Shown here: piece after piece, positions 6,635-13,907 of the stretch
Layout of the letters: every line of letters starts with the position of its first letter
Numbering within the stretch: the stretch's first letter is position 1
Assembly: GCF_002899695.1 (NCBI RefSeq)
Contig: NZ_PPEL01000014.1
Coordinates: forward strand, 1-43,166
Length of the DNA: 43,166 nt
Reading direction: 5' to 3'
DNA from: Rubneribacter badeniensis
Lineage (GTDB): Bacteria; Actinomycetota; Coriobacteriia; Coriobacteriales; Eggerthellaceae
The notes under the pieces: model-generated
Database searches by the model: none
What the model saw: only the letters and a program-made list of their open reading frames with translations
What the model was told of the DNA's origin: nothing
Program-made: the position numbers and the translations under genes

Positions 6635-8035
6635 ATGGGCGAGGGCAAGCGTGTTGGCAATGGCCTTGCGGGGTGGAGCGGTTGGTGCCTCGGCCTGTGC
6701 CTTGTCGTGTCGTTTTCGAACGTGGTCAGCTTGCAGCTGGTGGGCGCGCCGTCGGATGCGGCGTCGCTTGCGCTGGCGGGAGTTCCGTCTTTGGCGAGGA
6801 TCGGGGCGTACGGCGCTTTGGCGGTGCTGGCGAAGCGCGTGGGAAGCGTGCTTGGGCGCCGCCGGCTGCTTTTGCTCGCGGGCGTCGCGATGTCGGTTGG
6901 CGCGGCGGGGGCGGCGATGATGCCTCCGTGGGCCGCAACGCTGTGCGCCGTCGTCCTCAACGTGGGGTTCGCCGTGCTGTATTTGGGCTGGATGGAGCTG
7001 TACGCCCAGTTCGACACGTCCCATGTGCTGGTGTTCTTCACGTTGGCGCATTTCTTCTCCGCGCTTTTGACGTTTCTGGTGTGCCTGATAGAGCCGTTTC
7101 CGGTGGTGGTTCTTGCGACTATCCTCATGCCGGCGGCCTCGCTGCTGGCGCTTTGCCGGGCGGACCGTCGCACGAAGGAGGTTGCGTTTCGCCAGGGCGA
7201 GCGGCAGCGCGCGGGTTGGACCATTTCGGTGCGTCCGCTTGTGCTGTTGGCCGCGTTCGGGTTCTCCAACGCGGTGATTCGCGGGTTCCTTGGGGCGCAG
7301 GACCGGGTGACCGTGCTTTTCGGCGTGTGCGTTGCCGCCGCGTGCGTCCTCGTCGCGGCGCTGGCGCGCAAGGGGATGATCGAGATCAAGGCGCTGTACC
7401 AGATGGCGGTTCCCGTGTTGGTGGCGGGCGCGCTGCTCGTGCTCATGGGGTACGGGTGGAGCGGCGTGGCGGCGGCGTTGTGCTCGAACGCGGCGTTCAC
7501 ACTGTTCTCGGTGTTCGTGACGGTGGTGTTCTGCGGCATCTCGTACCGTTACGGGGTGAACGCTGTGTGGATGTTCGGCATCACGCAGGCGAGCCTTTCC
7601 CTTGGCTCGTTCGCCGGCAAGGCCGTCTCGGCGCTGGGCGCGCCGCTTTTCGCCGATCCCGAGGTGCTTGTGGCGACGATAGCGGTGCTGGTCGTTGCGT
7701 TCGTGGCGTTGTCGATGGTGCTTGTGTCCGACCGCGACTTCACAACGACCTGGGGCGTAGCCAGCCGCAACGAGGGTTCGGGGGCGCTTACGGTGCTCGA
7801 CGAGGAGGAGCGCACGGCGCGAGCGTGCGCGCGGGTGGCGCAGCGCTACGGCCTGACGCGCCGCGAGGAGGAGGTGCTCGTGCTCATGATGCGCGGCTAC
7901 ACGCTTGCGCGCATCGGGGAGGAGCTGTACGTGGCGGACTCAACGATGAAGACGCATTCGCGGCACATCTACCGGAAGGTGGGCGTGGGAAACCGCAACG
8001 AGCTTCAGGAGTTCGTTGCGGCGCGTCGGGGGTGA
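6635..8035 (+). CDS. Membrane-anchored LuxR-family regulator, 466 aa
   Basis: About 400 residues of hydrophobic helices (roughly 11-12 segments, MFS-like in appearance) are followed by a LuxR/GerE helix-turn-helix at about 405-460: LTRREEEVLVLMMRG, then ARIGEELYVADSTMKTH. Such proteins are abundant in Eggerthellaceae and often lie beside the reductase operon they control, presumably sensing a ligand through the membrane domain. The start at 6635 has AAGGAGG six to eight bases upstream; the frame could open at 6608 but without a ribosome-binding site. It is divergent from rloA and convergent with the permease-molybdoenzyme cluster, so its target is not obvious. No CheY-like receiver is present. 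Confidence 0.88.
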   Translation: MGEGKRVGNGLAGWSGWCLGLCLVVSFSNVVSLQLVGAPSDAASLALAGVPSLARIGAYGALAVLAKRVGSVLGRRRLLLLAGVAMSVGAAGAAMMPPWAATLCAVVLNVGFAVLYLGWMELYAQFDTSHVLVFFTLAHFFSALLTFLVCLIEPFPVVVLATILMPAASLLALCRADRRTKEVAFRQGERQRAGWTISVRPLVLLAAFGFSNAVIRGFLGAQDRVTVLFGVCVAAACVLVAALARKGMIEIKALYQMAVPVLVAGALLVLMGYGWSGVAAALCSNAAFTLFSVFVTVVFCGISYRYGVNAVWMFGITQASLSLGSFAGKAVSALGAPLFADPEVLVATIAVLVVAFVALSMVLVSDRDFTTTWGVASRNEGSGALTVLDEEERTARACARVAQRYGLTRREEEVLVLMMRGYTLARIGEELYVADSTMKTHSRHIYRKVGVGNRNELQEFVAARRG

Positions 8036-8070
8036 GGCGGGAAGCGGAAGGAGTGACAGGGGGAGAGTGA

Positions 8071-8132
8071 CAGGAGAGTGACAGGAGGACGGGGATAACG
8101 TCAGGAGAGTGACAGGAGGACGGGGATAACGT
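8071..8132. repeat. Two perfect tandem 31-bp units of a REP-like sequence
   Basis: The units 8071-8101 and 8102-8132 are identical and contain TGACAGGAGGACGGGGATAA. Degenerate GAGTGACAGGG copies precede them from 8051. The same core returns at 19208-19275 as a perfect inverted repeat. The sequence resembles the repeats that surround REP-associated tyrosine transposase genes in other bacteria; no transposase gene is visible here. It lies just after the LuxR stop and could affect transcript ends. Confidence 0.7.
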
Positions 8133-8596
8133 CACCCTTCGAAGCGCCGGCCGGTCCGCGCCAACGGGTTCTTGCCGGTGGGAGGGTCTTTCCGAGGCGC
8201 CGGCGAGTCCCCTCCGGCGGTCCGACTTGGCCCGCGTCGGCGGCGATCAAACAATGAGCAAAAGGATCATGGACAAAACGGGCCCTGATCCACATGAATT
8301 CAAGCGAAATCAGGCCGATTTGGGCCCCTTTCAAGAAAACATGCGGGAAGGCCACTCGTTTCCCCAGGTAGCCGACTTGCAGTTTTGATTATCCTCATAT
8401 GAGGATGTGGATTAGAGGCCGTTTTGTCCAGAAGGGCCGCCGCCCTTCGCCAAACCAGCATTGGCATAGGCCAGGTCGGGCTGCAGGACAAAGCCCCGCC
8501 GGCACGGGTCCGGTCCGATCGCTGGGCGGGGCCTGCGGGCGGGGGTTCGACCCGGCATCGTGCGAGCGCGCTCATGCCAACGCTGGTTTCATATGC
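8133..8596. other. Gene-free interval between convergent genes
   Basis: No supported gene on either strand. It contains the inverted-repeat element 8271-8429 and, outside it, two GC-rich hairpins: GAAGGGC/GCCCTTC at about 8431-8448, and CCCCGCC/GGCGGGG arms at about 8494-8531. Either could act as a GC-rich terminator for the convergent LuxR or permease genes, although neither has a T tract. Confidence 0.5.
8271..8429. mobile_element. 159-bp MITE-like element with 25-bp terminal inverted repeats
   Basis: Left arm 8271-8295 and right arm 8405-8429 match at 22 of 25 bases as inverted repeats; each begins GGACAAAAC from the outside and ends near CCACAT. The interior is not coding. Length and architecture resemble the elements at 20947, 25660 and 25956, but the terminal sequence is different, so it would be a separate family. 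Only one copy is in the window, so mobility is inference. Confidence 0.5.
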
Positions 8597-9895
8597 CTAA
8601 CGGAGAAAGCGGGCCTTCGATGCGCGGGTAGGTTGCGGGTCGGCGTTTTTGATCGCTCCCTTGGGCAGAACCAGGTTCAGCGTTATGCCCAGCAGCGCGG
8701 CTGCGGCCAGGCCGGGCAGCGAGTAGTCGCCTATAGGGATGCCTGCGCCAAGCGCCTGCATGCCCACGCCCACGACGATGGGGGCGCAGACAACCGTGAC
8801 GGTGCGGTTGTCGGAAAGGTCGATGCCGTTTTCCACGAGCATCTTCAAGCCATTGCAGGCGATGAGGCCGAAGATGATGATGGACACGCCTCCGATGACT
8901 GGATCGGGTATCGTGCCAACGAGGGCGCCGAGTTTCGGGCAGAACCCGCCCACCACCAGCGCCGCGCCCGCCGCGTACCAGAAGATCTGCGTCGCGTACA
9001 CGCGCGTCACACTCATGACCCCTATGTTCTCGGCAAAGGTGGTGGCGGGCGGGGCCCCAAGGAACCCCGCCGCGACGGTGGCCAGGCCGTCTCCCAAGAT
9101 GGAGCGATGCAGAATGGGGCCGTAATCAACACCTGTCATCTGTCCGATGACAAACAGGTGGCCTATGTGTTCGATGACAACAACGAGCGCGATGGGCGCC
9201 ACCAGAGCGATGGCGCCTAAGTCGAACGACGGGAACGTAAACTCGGGCAGCCCAAACCACGGCGCCTGCGCCACTGCGGAGAAATCGACCAGTCCGAAGA
9301 CGCATGCGAGCGCGTACGCCACTGCCGCCCCCGCAAGGACGGGAATGGTGCCAAGTAGTCGTTTGCCGAAACAGGTGCAAGCCACCACGACCAGCAGCGC
9401 CACGAAGGCGACGGTGATCTCCTGCCAAGGTCGCGGGTTGCCCGCGCCGTCAAGGAATGCTTCGCTCACGGCTGTGGCGGCAAGCCCGCACCCGATGACG
9501 ATGATGATGGCGGCCATCACGGGGGTTGGAACGAGCGCGTCGATCCAGCGGGTGCCCACCCTCCAAATGACGAACGCGATCACGGCGAACACCAGGCCGG
9601 CCGCCACGATGCCCGACCCCACTCCCGACGGCCCGCACACCGCCGACGCCGCGACGATCGGCCCGATGAACGAGAACGAGGGACCTAAGTAGCTGGGGAT
9701 CCTCTGCTTGGTGCACAGCAGGTAGATGATGGTGCCCAGGCCCGAGCACATCACGGACACCGATGGCGAGAACCCCATGAGCAGCGGCACGAGCACCGTC
9801 GCGCCGAACATCGACAAGAAGTGCTGCAACCCTAAGGCGCACGCTTGCGGCGCCGGCAGCTTCGCGTCGACCGGAATGGCTTTTCGTTCGCTCAT
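8597..9895 (-). CDS. NCS2 nucleobase:cation symporter, UraA-like, 432 aa
   Basis: A polytopic membrane protein of the usual NCS2 length with about 14 hydrophobic segments. It contains the UraA-type EHIGHL motif (substrate-site glutamate and histidine) and the NAT signature ENIGVMSVTR, whose glutamate also contacts the base in UraA. This points to uracil-like or closely related bases rather than the xanthine/urate branch, though specificity is a prediction. The start at 9895 (MSERKAIP) has AAGGGGA upstream; a frame to 9928 lacks a good site. It is last in the leftward cluster, 40 bp after a second permease of the same family, with no terminator between. It may import a base used by the molybdoenzyme encoded upstream. 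Confidence 0.88.
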   Translation of the reverse strand: MSERKAIPVDAKLPAPQACALGLQHFLSMFGATVLVPLLMGFSPSVSVMCSGLGTIIYLLCTKQRIPSYLGPSFSFIGPIVAASAVCGPSGVGSGIVAAGLVFAVIAFVIWRVGTRWIDALVPTPVMAAIIIVIGCGLAATAVSEAFLDGAGNPRPWQEITVAFVALLVVVACTCFGKRLLGTIPVLAGAAVAYALACVFGLVDFSAVAQAPWFGLPEFTFPSFDLGAIALVAPIALVVVIEHIGHLFVIGQMTGVDYGPILHRSILGDGLATVAAGFLGAPPATTFAENIGVMSVTRVYATQIFWYAAGAALVVGGFCPKLGALVGTIPDPVIGGVSIIIFGLIACNGLKMLVENGIDLSDNRTVTVVCAPIVVGVGMQALGAGIPIGDYSLPGLAAAALLGITLNLVLPKGAIKNADPQPTRASKARFLR

Positions 9896-9934
9896 GCTCG
9901 TCCCCTTCGCATCGGTGTCGCGAATCATGCTCGA

Positions 9935-11275
9935 TCAGCGCGTTGTCTCGCTCGCAGCCCTGTCCGCAACTTTGCCTGCGACCTTGCGCACAGCTTCGCC
10001 TGCGGTCTCGCCCGCAGCATCGCCGGCTTCGTCCTCCTTGGGCAGCACCAGGTTGAACACGACGGCCAAAATGGAGGCCAGCAGCAGCCCCGGCAGGTTG
10101 AACGACCCCAGCGGAATGGAAACGCCCATGGTCATCATGCCGATGCCGGGAATGAGCGAGCCGGCGGCTATCATGAGGTTGCGGTTCTTGCTGAAATCCA
10201 CCTTGCTGTCCACAAGCAGCGACAGCCCGTTGCCGGCGATGAGGCCAAACAGCATGAGCGAGACGCCGCCCAGCACGCAGGTGGGAATGGTGTTGATGAG
10301 CATGGCCAGCTTGGGGCAGAAGCCGCCGAGCACCAGCGCGAAACCGGCGGTGTACCAGAACACGCGGGTGGAGTACACGCGCGACACGCCCATGATGCCG
10401 ATGTTCTCGGCGATGGAGGTGAGGGCCGGGCCGCCCAGAAAGCCCGAAACTGCGGTGCCCAGGCCGTTGCCCAGAAGCGATGCGGCCAGCTTGTCGTTGT
10501 AGTTCTCGCCGGTGATGTTGCTCACCACCAGCAGATGCCCGATGTGCTCCACGATAACCACGAACGCGATGGGCCCGATGACGAGGATGGCGTTGAGGTC
10601 GAACACCGGCAGCGTGATGTTGGGAAGCCCGATCCAAGCCGCTTCGCTCACCGGGGAGAAGTCGATCATGCCGCAGGCGAACGCCACGACGTACCCCACG
10701 ATGATGGCAAGCAGGATGGGGATGGTCTTCAAGAAGCCCTTGCAGAAGCTGGAGAACGCGACCGCCGCCAGGAACGTGACGAACGCCACGAGGCAGCCCA
10801 GGCCGTCGAACTCGCCCGTGCCGTTGTTGAGCACCATGTCCACCGCCGTGGCCGACAGGCCCACGCCGATGACCACGATGATGCAGCCCGACACCGCAGG
10901 GGGCAGCACCACGTCGATCCACTTCGTTCCCACCAGCTTCACGATGCCGGCTACTATCGCGAACACCACGCCCACCGCCACGATGCCGCAAAGCGCCGCC
11001 TGAATGCCCGAGACGGCCGTGATGACCGCCATCGGCGTGATGAACGAGAACGACACGCCGAAGTAGCTGGGAATCTTGTTCTTCGTGCAGATGAGGTAGA
11101 TGATGGTGCCCAGACCGGTGCACATGATGGCCAGCGCCGGATCAAGCCCCATGAGCACGGCGGGCAGGATGGCGCCGCCTCCCACGAACGCCATGAGATG
11201 CTGCAGACTCAGCGGTATCGCCTTGCCAAGCGACAGCTTGTCGGAGACGCCGATAACGTCTTGTTTTGGTTGCAT
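9935..11275 (-). CDS. NCS2 nucleobase:cation symporter, UraA-like, 446 aa
   Basis: Paralogue of the preceding permease: the N-terminal SLQHLMAFVGGG block, the core EHIGHLLVV motif and the signature ENIGIMGVSR are present. The usual threonine near the end of the NAT signature is serine here, a conservative change that might shift specificity. The C-terminal tail is Ala/Glu-rich and charged (DEAGDAAGETAGEA), unlike the shorter tail of the downstream copy. The start at 11275 (MQPKQDV) has a perfect AAGGAGG site. The gene begins 52 bp after the TorD-ferredoxin stop on the same strand. Two adjacent, diverged UraA-like carriers suggest related substrates or a substrate/product pair. Confidence 0.88.
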   Translation of the reverse strand: MQPKQDVIGVSDKLSLGKAIPLSLQHLMAFVGGGAILPAVLMGLDPALAIMCTGLGTIIYLICTKNKIPSYFGVSFSFITPMAVITAVSGIQAALCGIVAVGVVFAIVAGIVKLVGTKWIDVVLPPAVSGCIIVVIGVGLSATAVDMVLNNGTGEFDGLGCLVAFVTFLAAVAFSSFCKGFLKTIPILLAIIVGYVVAFACGMIDFSPVSEAAWIGLPNITLPVFDLNAILVIGPIAFVVIVEHIGHLLVVSNITGENYNDKLAASLLGNGLGTAVSGFLGGPALTSIAENIGIMGVSRVYSTRVFWYTAGFALVLGGFCPKLAMLINTIPTCVLGGVSLMLFGLIAGNGLSLLVDSKVDFSKNRNLMIAAGSLIPGIGMMTMGVSIPLGSFNLPGLLLASILAVVFNLVLPKEDEAGDAAGETAGEAVRKVAGKVADRAASETTR

Positions 11276-11326
11276 TGTTCCTCCTTGTTGTCGGTTTTTC
11301 CGTCGCTCCCGCATGGTGCGACGCTT

Positions 11327-12295
11327 TTAACGGTGTTTCAGAGACAGGGCCTGGGTGGGGCACGCCTTGACGCACAGGCCGCAGCCGGTGCAATCCGCGC
11401 GGATGCGCGTCGTGCTCATTTCGAACGGATCGAGGCCGCGCGGGCAGGCGGCAACGCAGCGCGAGCACGTGTCGCCGCGTTTGCGAATGCACCGGCCGCG
11501 CCGTATGCGCACGCGGCCGTCCGAGGCGCGAGAATCCGAGGCGCGAGAATCCGAGGCGTGAGGCATCCCGGGCGTGGTTGGAGGCGTCTCCCACCAGGCA
11601 AGGTCGAAGGGTTCTTCCGGCGCGCCCAGATCGGCCAGCATGTCGTCGAGGGCGGCGGCGTCAAGCGCGAAGAACCCGCCCGCCGCATCCAGCGCTCCGC
11701 AGTAGAACGGCTCGTCCACGATGCGCGCGGCCAGCTTGGCGAAGTGCTCGTACCAGCTGAGGATGTGGCTGCGCAAAAACGCGCGCTGCAAACGCAGGCT
11801 CTCGCACGTCTTGTCAACGTCTCCTGCGGAAAAGGACGCGGCCGTTCGCTGCGCCATCGCGGCCATGAACTCGCATAGGAAGGCCAGGTGATCTTCGGGC
11901 AGGTCGATGCCCGCATCCAGCTTGAGCGCCTGCTTCTTGAACACGTTGAGCACCTTGCCGCGCGCTGCGCCCATAAGCTGCTGGCTCTCGCCTTGATGCG
12001 CGCTCTCGTAGGGTAGGGCCATGCGGCCGCCTATGCTCTGGACGCCGTGGAAGGCCGACGTGTAATCCCGCGCCAGCGCCTCGCGCGTGCCGCTGTCGCA
12101 CGCTTGCAAAAAGCGCGCCATCTCGCGCAGCCCGTGCTCCGCGCGGGGGCTGCCGCAGGCGAGCGCGGGCAGGTTGGCGCGGGTGAGCGCATCGAGGTCG
12201 GCCTGCGACAACGGCGCGGCGAACAGTTTCTCTATCAGGCGGTACATTGCGCTGCGCCCGCTTTGGGCTTGGGCGAACTCCTGAGGGTCGATCAT
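11327..12295 (-). CDS. TorD/DmsD-type molybdoenzyme chaperone fused to a 2[4Fe-4S] ferredoxin, 322 aa
   Basis: Residues 1 to about 220 are the all-helical TorD/DmsD chaperone domain that holds the unfolded catalytic subunit until the molybdenum cofactor is inserted (core region LPEDHLAFLCEFMA). A short Ser/Arg/Asp linker with near-perfect repeats of ASDSR follows. The last ~60 residues carry two ferredoxin motifs: CSRCVAACP, preceded by an extra cysteine six residues upstream, and CTGCGLCVKACP. NapF-like ferredoxins also assist molybdoenzyme maturation, so the fusion joins two maturation functions in one protein. The start has AAGGAG seven bases upstream. It lies downstream of the catalytic, Fe-S and anchor genes, as expected for a dedicated chaperone. 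Confidence 0.88.
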   Translation of the reverse strand: MIDPQEFAQAQSGRSAMYRLIEKLFAAPLSQADLDALTRANLPALACGSPRAEHGLREMARFLQACDSGTREALARDYTSAFHGVQSIGGRMALPYESAHQGESQQLMGAARGKVLNVFKKQALKLDAGIDLPEDHLAFLCEFMAAMAQRTAASFSAGDVDKTCESLRLQRAFLRSHILSWYEHFAKLAARIVDEPFYCGALDAAGGFFALDAAALDDMLADLGAPEEPFDLAWWETPPTTPGMPHASDSRASDSRASDGRVRIRRGRCIRKRGDTCSRCVAACPRGLDPFEMSTTRIRADCTGCGLCVKACPTQALSLKHR

Positions 12296-12455
12296 CGGGG
12301 TCTCCTTGTGCGTTCGGAGGGGACGGACGGGGCGTTTTGCAAGATGGGGCGGGGTGGTTCGCAGGAGGGTGCCGCGTGCGTTGTGGGATGGGACCCGCGC
12401 ACCTTACGTGCTCTGCGGAATGCGGACAGGTGCTAAGGGGCGGGCTTTGCGTGCG

Positions 12456-13316
12456 TCAGCAGTTGAGGATGGCGCTGCGCCGGGCTTGCGCGTCGTCGAA
12501 AAACGACAGGAATGCCACGCCGGTCTGCCACATGAGCACGCGCAGGGAAAGCCCGCCGGCAAGCGTGAAGGCTGCACCCGCTGCCGCTGCCGCAATGAAG
12601 GCCGGCGACGAAGGGTCCAAGAAAGCGGCAGCCGCCGCGCACGCAACCGAGGCCGCCATACCGCACGCGACGATGCCTCCCCACAGCGTGAGCGCATGCC
12701 GCCGCGCCTCCGCAAGGCCCAGGTGAGCCAGGTAGACGGCGAGCGTCGCCACGGAAGCGAGCACGCATACCCCCGTGATCCATGAAATCACGGCCAGTTC
12801 CCGCGCCTCGCCGGAAAGCGCGGCTATGACCAGGTACAAAAACCCGCCCGCCGCAAGCGCCGTGCCCGTGTAGGCAAGCGGCAGCTTGACGGTGTTCCAC
12901 GCGGGCTTCGAGGAGATGAGGTAGCCGTGCCCCGTCGCGAACGCCAGCCCCAGGCCCGAGACGATACCCGCCAGCCCCACCGCCAGCCGTGCGGCCTCGC
13001 TGCCGCCGAACCAGCACAGCGCCAGGTACGCGACCATGAGCACGCCGGTGACGCCCAGCATGATGAGCTCCACCGAGATGCCCGAGAACGAAAGCAGGTG
13101 CGTGACGGCGGCGAAGGCGTGCTGCGGACGCGCCAGGTGCAACACCGAGCAGATGCCGCCGACGGCGATCAGCGCAAGCGATGCCGCAGCCACGACACCG
13201 GTCGCGCCGACGCCCTCTCCCAAAGCGTTGGCCGCGCTCGCGAAGGCGAACGCGCAACCGCCGGCCCCCGCCAGAAGCGAGAACAGCACGAGCGGCCATT
13301 GGATCTTGGGCGTCAT
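12456..13316 (-). CDS. DmsC-like membrane anchor subunit, 286 aa
   Basis: An almost wholly hydrophobic protein with about eight transmembrane helices, of DmsC length, starting MTPKIQWPLVLFSLLAGAG. It has the family pattern of a histidine in the second/third helix region (VLHLARPQHAF) for quinol interaction. It would oxidise menaquinol and pass electrons to the Fe-S subunit. Its ATG directly abuts the stop of the Fe-S gene (TAA then ATG, no gap) and uses a GGAG site inside that gene. The 160 bp between its stop and the TorD gene contain no clear terminator. Confidence 0.85.
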   Translation of the reverse strand: MTPKIQWPLVLFSLLAGAGGCAFAFASAANALGEGVGATGVVAAASLALIAVGGICSVLHLARPQHAFAAVTHLLSFSGISVELIMLGVTGVLMVAYLALCWFGGSEAARLAVGLAGIVSGLGLAFATGHGYLISSKPAWNTVKLPLAYTGTALAAGGFLYLVIAALSGEARELAVISWITGVCVLASVATLAVYLAHLGLAEARRHALTLWGGIVACGMAASVACAAAAAFLDPSSPAFIAAAAAGAAFTLAGGLSLRVLMWQTGVAFLSFFDDAQARRSAILNC

Positions 13317-13907
13317 TTACACCAACTCCTTCCAGGAAGCATATGCGGGCGAGAGGATGTAGCGTGTGAGCGGATGCTCGTTTTGCGGCTCAGGCAGCAT
13401 GTGGATGCACGAAGCGTCGTATTTCGCCAGTTCGCGCGATACGTCGGAGTCGGGGTCGTCCAAATCGCCGTAGAAGCGCGCCCCGCCCGGGCAGTTGTGC
13501 ACGCAGGCGGGCTTGGACGATCCGTCGGCCGTGAGGTGCTGGCAGAGCGTGCACTTCTTGGCCACGCCCTCGGCTTCATCGAAGCTGCGCACGCCGTAGG
13601 GGCAGGCGTAGAGGCAGTACTGGCATCCGATGCACTTGCTTTTGTCTATCTGCACGGTGCCGGTTTTCGGGTCGCGGTAGCTGGCGCCGGTGGGGCACAC
13701 GCGCACGCAGTTCGCGTTTTCGCACTGCTGGCACTGCACGGGCAGGTTGTAGCGCTCGATGTTCGGGTAGGTGCCGGTGGGTCCCACCTGCATCACGCGG
13801 TTGTAGAAGATGCCGAGCGGAAGGTCGTGCTCGAACTTGCAGCTGACGATGCAGCTGTCGCAGCCGGTGCAGCGGTCCAAGTTCACGACCAGGCAGTTCT
13901 TAGGCAT
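13317..13907 (-). CDS. DmsB-like electron-transfer subunit with four [4Fe-4S] clusters, 196 aa
   Basis: Four cysteine motifs in the usual order: CTGCDSCIVSC, CQQCENANCVRVCP, CIGCQYCLYACP and CTLC with the later PACVHNCP. These form the four-cluster wire that links the quinol-oxidising anchor to the molybdenum subunit. Length matches DmsB/PhsB-type proteins. There is no signal peptide; such subunits normally travel with the catalytic partner. Its start overlaps the end of the catalytic gene by eight bases, so the two are translationally coupled. The product should sit between the catalytic subunit and DmsC. Confidence 0.92.
   Translation of the reverse strand: MPKNCLVVNLDRCTGCDSCIVSCKFEHDLPLGIFYNRVMQVGPTGTYPNIERYNLPVQCQQCENANCVRVCPTGASYRDPKTGTVQIDKSKCIGCQYCLYACPYGVRSFDEAEGVAKKCTLCQHLTADGSSKPACVHNCPGGARFYGDLDDPDSDVSRELAKYDASCIHMLPEPQNEHPLTRYILSPAYASWKELV

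Noticed and set aside
6526-8070. 514-aa plus-strand frame overlapping the first LuxR gene
   Set aside because: Arg/Gly-rich shadow frame; the overlapping frame starting at 6635 has a ribosome-binding site, membrane helices and a clear LuxR domain.
9845-11878. Very long plus-strand open frame (677 aa), and another of 557 aa on the minus strand at 9450-11123
   Set aside because: Both are out-of-frame shadows over the two NCS2 permeases and the TorD gene; their products are low-complexity His/Arg/Gly-rich strings, as GC-rich codon bias produces.
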